The notes below the pieces were generated by a model. That model was given only the letters and a program-made list of their open reading frames with translations. It did not search any database and was not told where the DNA came from. Below, piece after piece: positions 12,519 to 26,600 of a stretch of 64,000 nucleotides of DNA; position 1 is the first letter of the stretch; the number at the start of each line of letters is the position of its first letter. Origin of the DNA: Lutraria lutraria (lineage: Eukaryota > Mollusca > Bivalvia > Venerida > Mactridae); the NCBI GenBank assembly GCA_964023205.1, contig OZ026834.1, positions 32,340,756 through 32,404,755 of the forward strand. Direction: 5' to 3'. A program made the translations under genes and the position numbers.

Positions 12519-15083
12519 TCAATCAGACACAGTTGGCATGCTCTTGACGTCTGTCACAGCTGTGTGGATTCCAAATGCATCTGAAAATGCGACGAAGAAC
12601 AACTTAGTCAGTCAGCAAAGCATTAGAAAATAAGTGTTTAACTAAAAATTAATTGGCGTTTATGGAACTAGAAAACAAAATGCATCCATGATGTACTATA
12701 TATGAAAGAGAACTGCACCTGTCAATATTTTGGGGATCGGGCATACACGTGACTATAGACAGAAGATCATTTCGGACAGGGGGGGAGGGGGATTTGATAA
12801 ACTTAATGACTCCGGGTCCCGGGAAATAGACTTTCGCCGGGTTTTACATCCCAGTCGCATTTCATATATCAATTAAGTAGGCGCTATGGTTGGGATTTAG
12901 ACATCAAAACTCTAAACAAAAGGCTAATTCCCTTGGGTCAGCCCGCTCTCCCTCGGGCGGGCGGGCAAAAAATGACAATTGCCAAAAGAAACAAGAGGTA
13001 ATAGTGGACGGTGGATTTTTTTATCATTGTATTGTTAATTGAAAGTAGGCCTGCATGTTAAAAGAAAAGGGACCGGAAATATAATAGTGCAACTGTACTA
13101 AAGAACCAGTAAATAAGTTGCCCAAGCTGAGGTGTAAATTTTCTCAAAACGCGAACGTTCTTCTCACATTCTTTCTTTTAGAGACAACAGTTTCTATAAT
13201 TATTACATTTTACCTCAATGTTCGTCATTACTACACTCAGCAAAGTATCCATTGATTCGGAAAGAGTTTTTGGTCTACATGCTAATGTTCGTCATCACTA
13301 TACAGACTAGACTTACCCATTAATTCGGAGAGAGTTTTTGGTCTACATGCTGTTGGTACAGCAGACTGGTTTACGTCCTGTACAATATTTGTCAGACTGT
13401 CAGTTACTGTTAAGTCAGCAATTTCTGAAAAATTAATGAATTTGTTGTTTAGAAATGTTACACAAGTTCTCGTTGATACACGATTAATGATAATAAGAGT
13501 CTTCAAAGGAAGCCAGCTCGTTCTTATCGCATTAATAGGTCTGGAATTCTCTCGTGGAGTATTTTCGTGCAAAATTTAATGTAGCTGGTTTATACTTTGA
13601 ATTTTAATTGGTAAAACAATAGAAATTTAAATGTTTGTACAGGCCAATCGAGTATAGAATCTTTCCCAAATTCATATATGTAGGAATGATATTGATAATA
13701 ATAACAAGAACGCAATTATTTTGTGTGGACACTTGCTATAAACCAATTTTTGATATGGCCAAATAATAAATAGATGACATGTTTGTGTATTACTTACGAC
13801 TTATTATGCTGGAGCTCAGAGAAGCATCGTCGCCATCTGTAGGTTGTACGTTGATAATACGAATGTTTCTGTTCTCGAGTGCTGTCTTTGCTTTTTGGAT
13901 GATATCATTTACATAACAACCAACTAAAATAAAAAGGATAAATAAACATAAACACAATTCATTTTGAGGTTCGGTATTGTGTTTCTTGTAATTTTTCTAC
14001 AATAAAAGCCATATTACGACAACTCATTGTCTGTTATATTTTTTAAAGCTACAAGCTTCTCCAGTCTCCATCACCACGACACAAATAATTGTAATTATAA
14101 CTAAATTTGTATGAGTCAATTATTCGTAATAATGACCTTTGGTCGTGTCGTATGGGATTTTTCTGGAAAGTGTAAACATACAGACGTTTTATGTACATTT
14201 GCATTCTCGATGCTCCACTTTTTTTAAATACAGATGGAAATATTTAACCCCTATCTAGGAGATATGTTACTATAGTCATTTGTTAGAGAAATACTATATT
14301 TTAAGGGTTTAGGTCATATATTTCTGTAGTATGATATCGAATCTTTGAAAACATTTACAAGTGTGTAATTATAATTATATTAGATTGTAGTTTAGTAAAG
14401 GCAATATAAATATGAATAAATATAAAAATATGATGTCCCCACATAAAAAATATGAATAGGCCTACATGTCACAATCGGGAAACAAGAATAAACTCACTTT
14501 CAGAATCTTCATCTTTGGACTAAGGGTTTCAGTAGGGATCTTAGTAATCACAATGTCCATGGTTCCTGTTTCATTCACAAGTGTGTCAGCTTCAAGCACC
14601 TCTCCCTTCTCTTTATGCATTCTCTTTCTTATTCTGTTTCTGCACTTAGCCCACTGTTACATAGATTTTCGAATAACTCACAAATCAGTTTGAACACAAT
14701 GAAGTGATTAATTACAAAAGTAGCACATCATCAACAATAATTTAACCCGAAGATTGAAAGCCAGTTTTTCATTAAGTCGGTGCATGAAAATGAAAGAAAC
14801 AGTCTATGTTACGTAATTGGCATTCATGTTTGAAGTTCTATAAAAGTGAATGGACATGATAACTTGATAAGTACATGTATCGAATAAATTTCACTGTTTG
14901 TCGCATGTCAATAGATATTAACAAGAACTGTTATTTATCTGCTTGGATTCCATTAATTTGTAAAGAGTTAAAATGTTTACTCAGACAAATAAGCCGCAAC
15001 GAAATTAAGAGACTTACCCTTTCATTACAAGATTTCTTAAGTCGTAGAAGCCACGCAAAGCAACCATGAGGATTATCACTCAT
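12519..15083 (-). CDS. Small multi-exon gene of unknown function
   Basis: Five minus-strand exons are supported: E1 15083-15018 (ATG, 22 codons, donor AGG|GTAAGT), E2 14653-14498 (acceptor GTAACAG, 52 codons, donor AAA|GTGAGT), E3 13923-13798 (donor AGTC|GTAAGT), E4 13424-13317 (donor ATGG|GTAAGT) and E5 12580-12519 (TGA stop). E1-E2 join in phase 0; E3-E4 (C|AA) and E4-E5 (G|AT) join in phase 1. E2 to E3 does not agree in phase, so an exon of length 1 mod 3 is probably missing between 14498 and 13923, or E1-E2 and E3-E5 are separate. The N-terminal part is very basic (CRNRIRKRMHKEKG at about residues 26-39). The rest is soluble, with no signal peptide or membrane segment: NDIIQKAKTALENRNIRI in E3, then a Ser/Thr-rich tail ending PTVSD. 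I do not recognise the family. Confidence 0.55.
13245..13345 (-). repeat. Local duplication of the end of exon 4
   Basis: The 3' end of exon 4 of the unknown gene (AGAGTTTTTGGTCTACATGC on the plus strand) and its flank occur twice, about 68 bp apart (near 13262 and 13330). Only the right-hand copy has the full exon. The left-hand copy lacks the ACTTACCCAT donor context immediately beside it, so it is probably a dead duplicate inside the intron. Confidence 0.7.
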
Positions 15084-15085
15084 TA

Positions 15086-15250
15086 TTTTAATATATATAA
15101 AAGCAGAATAAGGAAGTTTTTCGTCCTGTAGCGTTTCAGTCCGAGTTGCTAATCAACGACGTCGTTAAAATGACGTCTTCAATAAGATATAGTCCGACGT
15201 AATCCGAATACGTTAGTGACGTCTTTCAGAACTGGAGAGTTACGTCCCCT
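15086..15250 (-). promoter_or_regulatory. Candidate promoter with clustered ACGT-core (CRE/ATF-like) sites
   Basis: Immediately upstream of the first exon of the unknown gene lie a TATATATAT tract (about 15090-15100) and, within about 90 bp, GACGTC at 15158, 15172 and 15218 plus GACGTA at 15195 and TACGTC near 15241. AACGACGTCGTT at 15155-15166 is a perfect 12-bp palindrome. GACGTC is the core bound by CREB/ATF-type bZIP factors in animals. The TATA-like tract is so close to the ATG that transcription from it would start inside exon 1, so the real start site is uncertain. Confidence 0.4.
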
Positions 15251-16099
15251 GGTAAATAGGAGATACGACAGGCTATTGGTTATTCGTTTTTCAACCAATC
15301 ATACGTGTTCTACCCTTATTGAGAAAATACAACCAGAATACGATTATTTACACGTTTATTGCGATTCTTTCAGATATTCACAGATACTGAAAATATAGAA
15401 AAAAGAACAGTTTTGTATCACCGCTTATAATAAGTTGTGTGTTTTGCAACTTACATAATTATATACACGAATCATTTATATTCATTTTGACTAAAATTAT
15501 TCATTGTCATAATTATTGAGGTTCAGTTACAACTTAATCTCTCCAAAATTAGTCCGTCCAAGATTATTTAACGTGCAATAAATATAGGAAATTCATTCCA
15601 GTCCAATTAGTATGTTGCTTTGTTTCATACTAATATGTTTGTGTTACCTTTAAGGAACGAAGTTCCTATAGCTGTACACCACGTTTTGTACTTACAAAAC
15701 AGTGACGCCTCTCACCCCATTGAAAAAATAGTACCACTTGTTGTATAAGTATACATTGCAGACTTTGCGGTTTTGATAAAAGTTGGAGATATATTGCAGG
15801 ATTCTGTTGTCTGTAAGCATGGGAAATATTTTGGCAATTTAAACAGTAAACCTAACAAGTATAATAATTAAGTATTCATACACACACAATTTTCATTCAT
15901 AATCTGTCCAGGTAACAAGATTTACTACATACTGGAAATAGTTTCATTCACAAAAGTAGTGACCTTCAAATTCTAATTAATAATGATGATAACACACCTA
16001 TTGAGAATGTGTTCATGAACTGATGATATTCATGAACAGTTCATTGAACAATCACGAAAATAATTAGATCTGCAACCTCTTGATGAAGTTTAGCTCACC

Positions 16100-16600
16100 T
16101 AAGTACTTTCAGAATTTGGTCTTGTTACAGTAGTTGGTTATTGGCAGATTTGGTTTATGTGTACAATACTTGTGAGACAGTCAGTTACATTGCAGTCAGC
16201 GATTTCCGAAAAATAACCAAATAATGCTATTTCTGTTTTTGTGTGTAAGACTAATCATAGTGTTAGAAAGCCAAATAAATGGCTGTTTACATGATTCATA
16301 CTGATTTTGAGCGATTTCTAAAATAACAATTGAGGGTTAACGTTTTATTTAAATGTTAAAGCTCTTACGTCTTTCTATTTTACTGTTTGTGGAAATTGAT
16401 GCTTACTTGAGTTCTAAATGTGGTACTAAGATATTTATTAGTGTGCCGTAAGCATTTTAAGGAGTCTTAAAACATGCCTTTATTATATTGGAATTGGTAT
16501 TTAGACATAAGATTTACAAATGAAACATCAGGGAATAAGATGATACCGGAGCTCAGGGAAGAATCATTGTTATCTGTTGATGTGTTCGTCATAAACCATT
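16100..16600 (-). pseudogene. Decayed duplicate of two exons of the 12.5-15.1 kb gene
   Basis: The plus strand at about 16135-16215 (GTGTACAATACTTGTGAGAC, then CAGTCAGCGATTTCCGAAAA) aligns with exon 4 of the gene at 12.5-15.1 kb. The stretch at about 16545-16590 (GGAGCTCAGGGAAGAATC) aligns with the end of exon 3. Order and strand are the same as in the gene. The minus-strand frame of the exon 4 copy has a small deletion and an in-frame TAA, and the splice sites next to it are not kept. This is best read as one half of a tandem gene duplication that has decayed. Confidence 0.65.
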
Positions 16601-19600
16601 TGAAAAGTTTAACTCAAGGTATGTGTATCAATACTGCTTAGGGCTTTAATATGAAACAGTAAAACTAAAACAATGCAACCAGCCACGGAATTACAAAAGT
16701 GTTTGGGAAGAATCCTGCCTCAAAAGTATTAAAAAAAAAAGATATTTTTGAAAAAGAGAAAAGTTTTGAGACCTGCTGTTTTATAGATCAAGTTACAAGA
16801 AACATCTGACCTTATCGATTATCTAACACAAAACATGTGACAGGAATTGTCACAAAAAGAGATTTTCATTCTCAAGACACTTACCCACGAAATTAAGGCC
16901 CTTTTTGTTTATTTTGTGCAGATGAAATATCAGAGACATAGATAACTTTAATGTTATCATATATGTTAATATATATGTCTCTGGTAATATACATGTATAT
17001 AGAAAAATACTACTCTGTACACAAGTCCTCCTCCATTTCACAAGTGATTTTGACTTTCAGTGAACTGTTGTCACCAAGTTTCCCAGTGCATGTTGTCAGG
17101 ATTTTGTGATTTGATCAATTTTCGGCTTCAGTAATATATAATATGAGCCATTAAAATAAAAAATTCATTCCATAAGCAGAATGTTTCCACACAATGTCTT
17201 AAAAAGCAAAATTCTGCAAAAATAAGACTAAAGTCTCAAATTGACACAAAATTGTTTATTTCTTCAAGCCAATGTTCTAATAAATGATAATGCACATTTA
17301 AGTGACAAAAATTATTTTTATCATATAATATTATAAGACATAAAACATACATCACCGAGTAGACCTATAACATAGCAAAATGATGACCATCTACATAAAT
17401 TATACCATTATTATATTGCCATCACAAAAACATGGTAATACAATCTAACAGTAACTAAAAATAATATGACAATGTAACCAATACGCTTCAATATACAACT
17501 TAAATAAACTTAACTTCAAACAAGATAGGTATGTGTAACATTATATATTATCATCAGTGGGAAAATATATGTATCAATATAGTAATATAAAGTGGATTCA
17601 AATATTTTTTGCAAGGACAAAATTTTGTGAATACGAGTAATTTGGAAGGTGCACTATAATTAAGTTGCATGTGTTTCCATAAAAAAATTGTTTTAAAATT
17701 GAAAACAACTAGTGACGCTGTGTACACCTTGGCTGATTCTGTACCTCAATCTAACCTCAGACGTACTTTGTAGCTTGATAAGTGCCTACCCTTGCATTTA
17801 TAAATCAGCTGCGGATTTATTGCTTAGGAAATATAACTGCTTAACAACTAAAATCATCTTCAAATGATATCAGTTGTTTTCATCGCAGAATTGTCCTCTA
17901 AGTAATGTAGTCTTTAGCTTTCTACAGTACAAAGTATGCACAAAACAGCTCTAAGTAAATAAAAAACAATCTTGGCAGGCATTTCATTTATGGGAGCAGC
18001 CATATTTGTCAGTTTTACATCCTGGGAATTCCAAGTAGTAATGTCAGCTTACCAGGTATAGCTGAGATTAGATGTAGGTGGTGGCGCCGAATGCCAACTA
18101 GAGAATCATGATTATAAAAGTCAAATTAATATCTTAAAGTCACAATATTTATGAGAAAGGTAAACATTAACTGATTCTTGGTGAAACTAAAAGAACAAGA
18201 CCATCACTTTAAAACAAATCAGAACTTAATATTGGTAATCTTAGGTTATTCTGGAATTTACCTCCCATTAGATTCTTCTGGTAGGAGTTACATCCCCTTA
18301 ATCCTAAATGCAATTCATAACAAAATCATTCAAAAATTGTAAATAATTGATTACTAGGATAATACCAAGTACATTAAGTGAATAACTCACTTCTAAGTAA
18401 CTAAAGGCATAATGGGTAATATTATTTTTCTTATTCCAAATCATTGTTAATGCATGAAAATCCGGACAGGGAGAGATTATCGAGAAACTAATTGAACATT
18501 TAATTAATAATTTAATATGTTATTACATTTTGACCAAAGGAATTATATAAATTCAACCATTTGGCATAAATTTAGGAGTTCCAAAAAATCTGAAAATTTG
18601 GCCGTAACTCTATTATTTACAAATACATCCAAGAAGTGATAAGTTTTGTAAATGGTCAAGTAAAAAGAGAACAAATGCTCACACTGCTGATATACAAAAG
18701 ATTTTAAAACATGAACACATTGATTTTATTCACAAATCATAAGTATTAAGATGGACTGGCCTTGGGAGCAGAAATTGAAAGCTACTAGGCATAAATGATT
18801 TAAGTAGATCAATGAGCAACAACACATGTTTAGTTGCATTATCTCAAGAGTAGACAGAACAATTAATTTGCTTCCAAACATCATAAATTCCTGTTACTAC
18901 TACATACATTTCAAATATAATAAAACTTTTATACTGTCATTTCACTGTATTTGCACAAAAATAAGTTTAAAAGCAATTAACAGTTTGGATTTATTGCACA
19001 ATTAAAACATATTATGAACAAATAAAAAAAAACAGGATTGAATAATACTACACAAACTAGTTATATTCCAAAACAGAAAAAGTGTTATATATGCTAACAG
19101 TTTGATATAAAATTTAATGCCAAGTGATAGATATTTGTATATTAAATTAGTTTATGTATATTTCAGTCAACAATACACAAATCATTAGTATGAGTTATTA
19201 TGAACAAAAAACTCAAATTTATATTGACATCAATAGATGTTTGAACTAAAGTAAAAAAAAATGTACAATTTGTTCTAATTTATACAATACTTCTACTATA
19301 TGTACAATACTTAGTCTTACACACATATATATACTACTGTTAGACATGAACAAAAAAGAAAATCATAATATTTTGACAATTCTGTTAGGACTAGCACATA
19401 CGGTAAACGATATGACATATAAGGTCAGTGTATACAACACAGATACAAATGTACATACAAATGCACGAAAGATACGCATACCACAAATCATCACTGAAAG
19501 CCATATTTGTTGTTCTACGTCCTGTTATTTACAGTCAGTTTTATAGAGTAACTGGAAAAAAACAGTCAGTTTCCAGGCCCTTGATAATATTAGTTTAATG

Positions 19601-22600
19601 TAACGTTTTCAATTAACAAATACTGGTAAGATTCTACATTTCCAATTCATTACAAAAGCATGTTTTAGCAGACTGGTTAAACTAAAAGCAAAGTCTTAAA
19701 TGCTAACATACCAAAACAGGAAGCATTTTAAATCTGATCTAAACAAATTACTGCCAAGATGAGGAACTTTGTAACATTGAACGATACAAATGTGTCAATA
19801 CTAAACATCAACATTTAAATTCTAATTCAAAACAAGTCAATAAGACACAAAACTGCAAAATACTAAGGTGTGGCCACACAAACAAAAATATCTTTACAAC
19901 TGATTGTTCACATAATACTGCTTAATGTAGGATTTTGGCAGAAAGCATGACTCAAGCATACATCACAACACAAGTGAATTCAGTAACTAATGACCTGGGT
20001 TAGTAACCAGAAAAAAATAGATCAATGCCATATGACAATGCATTAAAACAATCATAAAAGACAGTCGTTTCAGGAGGTAAAAACATAATGTCACATGTAA
20101 ATGATTCATGAACATGTATTTGGATAGTACAGTGTCACATAACTAACATATCTATGTACATCTGAGAAATGTTTGAAATCATCAAGAATGATTAGTGAAA
20201 TCACCACATGTGTGAAAGTTGAAAATTTTGAAAAAAAAAAAAAACAGAAATCTTAACCTCAGTGCTGCAGGAAACAAAAAACAACAATAAAACCAGTATG
20301 GCCGGGATCAGCAAAAAAACAAAAAAACACTGCATATTCCAGAAAACTATCACCCCTTTTACACTAATTAAATCACAAGTCAGGTAATGAAATTTTCAGG
20401 CCAAACTCATATTTACAAATAATTAAATAATACCCCCACATTAAAAATAAGGCTTAGCTAATATAATTCTATTAAAACTGAAAATTTCCGTATGAAAAAA
20501 TCAAACACAGGTACATAACTGCCTGATTATCTCCAAATAGTCAGACTTAAAACAAGTGACTAGCACCACTTTTCTACAACACCAATATATTTCATGACAT
20601 AACATGTCCTGAAAATATCTAAACTGAACACATCAGATTTATTAGCACATTAAAATCAAATGTAGGACTATATTATAATGCTTTCAACACATGTATTTAC
20701 ATATTACGCATATACAAATGTACAACAATTAATCATCAAATCAAGTAATAATTACATCACAAAATTTTAAGAAATAATTTCAGTATCAACATCCATCCAT
20801 AAAAAATCTTTTGAGGGATAAAAAAGAGAACTCAACTTCTTTTAATTTACTGAAGAATTACAAACTTAGCTAACATAACATCAGCACAGAAGAAAAGTCT
20901 GTGAGTATACACCAGTTATGAAGAGAACAGCTTGACTGATGGCCTAGATGGCAGCACAATGAAGCAGTAAATCAATGTATTCAAAATAGCCAACATCTTG
21001 GCTTGTACAAGGTAAAATAAGATGCTTAAATCTGTACAAACAGAACTAGTCATACACTTGTACAGTAAAATCTTTGTAAACAGGACCACTTCCAGACAGG
21101 GATAAAAGTCTTATTTTCAGATGATTCCGGTTTTCAGAGAACTTTGGATAAATCCCGGAAAAAATGTGACTTGGAAAGTCGTCCGAATTTTAGAGAATTC
21201 AGGGAGTCCAGTTTTCAAGTGTTTTACTATATAAGATTTTAGAGTAACCTGTTAATTTGTGACAATTTTGTTATACTACTACTAGCATACAGATTTCACA
21301 GTTCATAATCAGACAATCAATTTGCCTTACATGTCATACTGGATCACATTTATACTGACCTCTATACAAAGTGACACCACGTAGGACTAAATCATCACAA
21401 CTTTACAATAAAACATAAATATTTACAAATTACACATTCACCATTCCATTATAAAAAACACACTTGAGTATTAAAAACGCAACATATACAATTAAATGCA
21501 TATACGGAACTGAAGAGAAAGTTGTTGAATAATAAAACATATCACAGACATCAAACATGTCATTGCACTCGTACATAAACTGAAGGATTTTAAGCAACAG
21601 TCAGTCAAAGTTCAATATAGATGAATTAGAAAGAAAAATGAGGTGCTGTACATTCATGTATATTTCAACCCATCATCCCAAAATGGTTGAGCCACAAGGT
21701 ACCATACAGTCCTTATTGAGTGTCCCTTTTACTTTTTATCATGAGGATTGAATTGTTTGAACATCATATTGGTTGAAATGAATATTGTTGAAAGATTATT
21801 TAAGCAGTCAGGAATTTTTTGTTTGAGAGGGGAGGGTTTAACAGGAAAGGGGCAATAATTAGGGGATTTTTGGTAAATGATAACACAGAGGGGATGGTTA
21901 AGAATTTTTTGCTTTCTAAATGAGGCAGGGGAGGGGGAAGGGGCACTAATTAGAGAACTTCTGGTAAATATGAACAAGTGAACATAACACAGAAAAGATG
22001 ATTCATGAGTATGGTGGGCTTTAGGTTAACTTATACAAGAAACAGCCAACACATGAACAACAATTTGATAATTAAAGAAATACCATAATTAGATTACTAA
22101 CATCATTAACAGAAATATGGGTAAGGGTAATTTAATAACTAATACATATAATGACATACTAAGTACAAATCATCATAGATATGGCATCATCATATTAACA
22201 TCAATTATGGATAAGGATATATTTTTATGTTACACAAGCACATCATAACCTTTGGTACAGATTTGCTTATTCCTGTGAAATCATAGAAAATACTTAATTT
22301 CACAAAACAAATGCAAAATTGAAATGACCTTGAATAAATCTTTTTAGTTGCTTGATAGTACTTTAAAAATCTAAAATCAATGAAAACTTGATGAAATTTC
22401 GATCTTTTAGCATAACGAAAGCGATCAAAAGCTACGACATTGATACAGAAAGTGTTTTGACAGACACGAATATCAAATTTAACAAAACAGTTCATTAAAC
22501 CATTGTTGACATGGAATAATGAACACAATAAGAAGGTTAAATAGTGTATGATTTCTACCTTAGATAGACATAAATTAAACTGCTTACACTAAACTTATTG

Positions 22601-23637
22601 AAAGAGGCTCACCATGTTCATTTGTAAACATTAACAATAACAATGTCAATGGTATGAAATTGTTGGCAGCTGAATGAAGCAACTATCTTCCTAAAAATCA
22701 CACACTGTAAATTTGTATTAAGTCAAATCCAAAATTGAGTCTTCAATCACCCATTTTTTTACAATGGATTTACCCATTCCTAATATTGAGACAGACCACA
22801 CAAAGTATTGAGGTGTGTCAGTAGGTCAAAAAACCTCCCCTCATCAAAATTTAAAAAATGGCAAAAATTGTTTGAACAAGAAAAATTAGAACTAATTCAC
22901 TACACCCTACCAATGTTTACATACAGACAAACAATGATTTGATAAAATACCCTGTTTGGATAAAACCCAGTACAAAGACAGACTAAACAAAACAACTTCA
23001 AAGACATCAAGGCCTATTATGAGACACAAATATTCATACATAATCAGAATAGCACATAAAACCAACAAGCACTAGGTATTATAAACAACAAAGGTTTCTT
23101 TACATACTAACACCTATCAAATATATGATTAACAAATTTCCTAAAATGATGGACTAGTTTGATTAGCAAATTAATGATCATTTACATGAATATTTTCCCA
23201 TCAAGTTAGAATTTTTTTCCAAATCAGTAATAATTGATGGTGAACATTGATTGTTCAATAACATATCTCTTACAACAATGAAAAATTACACTGAAAACAA
23301 AGTTTTTGCAAGAGTTTTAGCATTGGATCTAAAAACATGATGTACCTAATGGATTATCAATAAAAAAATGGCACTCTTATGATCCACGAACAGGTTTACA
23401 TCACATAATTAGCGTGTGCTATAGTCAACAAATAAATCTACATTAACACATGGCAAGTATTGCTCTTTTAATACAGATTATTACACATGAACAATGACAA
23501 CAGTAACATCTTATCAGTACATAATATGGACTGGTTACTATAATCAGTAACCATGACAACCTTATAACAAACCCTGTTATTCACATACAAGGTCAGATCT
23601 GTGATTTAAAAACCAATGTCTCTATGGCAACAGTGTA
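16600..23637. other. Long non-coding stretch; 3' flank or UTR of PACS
   Basis: Very AT-rich sequence with only scattered short ORFs that show no splice signals or family resemblance. The part next to 23637 lies directly downstream of the PACS stop codon and may be its 3' UTR; I could not fix a polyadenylation site. One MITE-like element lies at 21060-21231. Confidence 0.5.
21060..21231. mobile_element. MITE-like element with imperfect terminal inverted repeats
   Basis: The left end reads TACAGTAAAATCTTTGTAAAC and the right end, on the other strand, begins ATAGTAAAACACTTGAAAAC. The interior is richer in GC than its surroundings and carries no ORF. Non-autonomous. Confidence 0.5.
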
Positions 23638-26600
23638 TCATGTCACAGGTCCAAGATCTGTGTTAAAAGTGCACACAGGAAAGTGCTTTATATGCGTCTG
23701 CCATTGCGACGATAGTTGGAAGAATTTCACACCAAGCCAGTCGATTCCATCCACGGTCACTGGAAGAAGAACAAATTTTGTGAATAGAAAACCTGAAGAT
23801 TATAGATAAAGGCAAAGAAGTGCTGGAAAGAAGAACAAAGTTATCTCCCTTATGTGCTTACCCATGAAATTGAAGAAATTTATCAGGTTAAACCATCATT
23901 CTGGTCATGTAACAATAGACTGAACTGTAAAAATGGAAATTGCAAAGTACAGTTGACTATTTTTTTCACCATATTCTTAAATTTTTGCCGCAGCATCAAT
24001 CAAACTTAGATTCTTAGTTCTATTGCAATAATCTTTGCAGAAAACTGGACATTCAACCTTGGTTTGACTAAATGACTAAAACTTGTAAACTTAATGTTAG
24101 ATGAATTTGAACCAACAGTGCCTAGCCTAGATGTTGGAATAGGTGGTCATAAAATTCCAGGTTTACTCAACAGCACTATAACCAATTCAGGGAATTAAAA
24201 GCTTGAAGAAAAACCTTGCTCGAACAAAGATTTTAACCTATGACCTTAAAGCAAAGAATTTACAATCTTGGAAATTTTCTTTTTTAGACCGAAAATTTAA
24301 ATTGAAGAAATAGTTCAACACAATTATTACCATTTCAGGATGTCAAGCATAGGTTTAGTTTCCAGACCGACATAATGGAATGATATTTAAAAATACCTTT
24401 TAATGACTGGTTCAAGCTCTTTGAGGTACATATCAATCTATTAATACTTTCATACACTGATGTTTTTGATTCCCCTTCTTTTGACTTCTTTCCAATACGG
24501 ACTAAAACGAACAATAAATTATTAGGATTAGTGAGAAAAATGGAAAAACATATCATTTCAACATAGACTTAAATTTGGAACGAAATATTTCTGGGATGAT
24601 GAATCAAACACAGACATCATTTATCATATGGTAGCAAGGCATATAAACTGTAACCTCTACAGAATGCTGACAGTAAGATTTAAGCATAACAACGGTGCCC
24701 CAAGCTTTGCCAATGCTCGTCTGTTCACCACCTCAGTGAGATCACCAGGAGTCCTATGAAGTATCATGGTGCTACCTTATTGTTTCTGAGTTATGAGCTA
24801 CATTAAATATTGTGCACAAACGCAGACCTAGACATCACAACAGCTGGACTTTTTCTTCGAAAAAAGCCACCCTAAAAATATTACTTTTGGGCACGATTTT
24901 CTCAAAATAACCCAAACAAGGCAGATCTGCATAGATAAGAAGATATTCCTAACAAAACTAATCAGAATTACTCCCCTACATTCATCAGGCCATATTTGAC
25001 AATTTATTCTAAATTATAGAAATCATCATAACAAAAAATTATTTCATCCAATGTCATTTCTCAACATTTATATTTTCAGCACTGAAAATCTTGTCAGAAA
25101 ATAACATTAAGGAAAAAAAACCAGCTAAAATCTGAATTTAATCAAATAAATTGGACCTACTTTTCTGCTTTTGTCGCGTAACAACAATCAAAGCAAACGG
25201 TATAGTCTGGTTATCAGATAATGCTGGCAGAGGATGATGTGTCGACAATCTAACCACTTGTAGAGATTTAAATGCAGACTTCAATGAACACTTGTTACTA
25301 TCCTTCTTACTGGATTTATCAGCTTTATCCGATGATTCTGATTTATTGACTATTGTCCAATAATCTACTTGCAGATCAACATATTCTCGTGTTGAGTAAA
25401 CACCTGATGGTGGAGTAACGCTGAAAAAATATTGAAAATATATATAACTGAATGGATTACTACAGCGCAATACAGGGTCCCTTACTCAGTATGAAAGAAC
25501 TTAGTGAACAAAGTACACATGTACTTCAGATTTCACAATCTTCCATTTTGCATTGGGAGGGATGAACAGTCATACAATTATAAATCAAAATACAACTGGT
25601 TGAGATACTTGGCATTTATAGAAAGGACTCAGAAGGTCTACATTCATATTCACTATATAACCAGATCGGGGGGTGTTGAGGTAGAGGTAGTTTTGATTAG
25701 TACAGTAACTTACCCAATGAATGGTGCGACTCCGCTCACATTAGGTGAATTTGGTGGTGTACTTTGAGCTTTGTCTACACTACTGCCTGGTTGTTGGGGT
25801 GGAGAGCTTGACAAAGATGGCTGAGGTAGACTATCATCCAAATCTATAGATGCAGTAAATACTTCTACTGATCCTATCTTTACCTCCTGTAAAAACAATC
25901 CAATTATGTAGAATCATTAATTTTCATTGGGGATTTAATTTCATGGATTTCGCGGGCTTTTCCACGAAATCAAATCCCCACGAATTTAAATGCAGAGATA
26001 CGGCATTTCTTTTCAAAAATCAAACACCACAAATTTATGTCCCCACGAAATAGCCATTTCTGTAAAAAACACGAAAATTTAGCCCAATGAAAATACAGCA
26101 TCTGTCAATATCATGTCAACTATATTAACAGGATTTAGAGTTGTACCAACAGTCATATAATCACATGGTGTTATTCTCAGCTTTTACTACTGTAGAAGAC
26201 ACCATGTACATGCCTGGGAAGAACCACGGACCTTCCGTAAGTTATCTTGACAACTTCCTCACTGGTGAGGGGCGGGATTGAACTCACAGATGAGAGAAAC
26301 TTGGAGATTAATAGTCAGAGGCTTTAACCACAAGGTCCTTCAATTCTTTTTAAACCATTATATACTAAAGTCCAGATTTACAATGATGAATGTCTTATGC
26401 TTCCCTTTACTTACACAAGAGGAAATTTACCTCAAATATATGTATAATCATATCATACTGACTATTTCATTCTGACCTTTTAATGATAAAATATACATGT
26501 ATAATACTTACACATAAAAATGGAACAAAAATTTGACATGATTCATCTTCACTCCTAGAAATGGAAATACATGTAGTATTGAACTAAGGTTAAACAAAAT

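Noticed and set aside
14053..14135. Missing exon of the unknown gene between E2 and E3
   Set aside because: Small candidates (for example 26 nt after ACTTTCCAG near 14160) do not have the length of 1 mod 3 needed to join E2 to E3.
22205..22528. 107-codon minus-strand ORF downstream of PACS
   Set aside because: No family resemblance and no splice signals; AT-rich composition makes such an ORF expected by chance over 7 kb.
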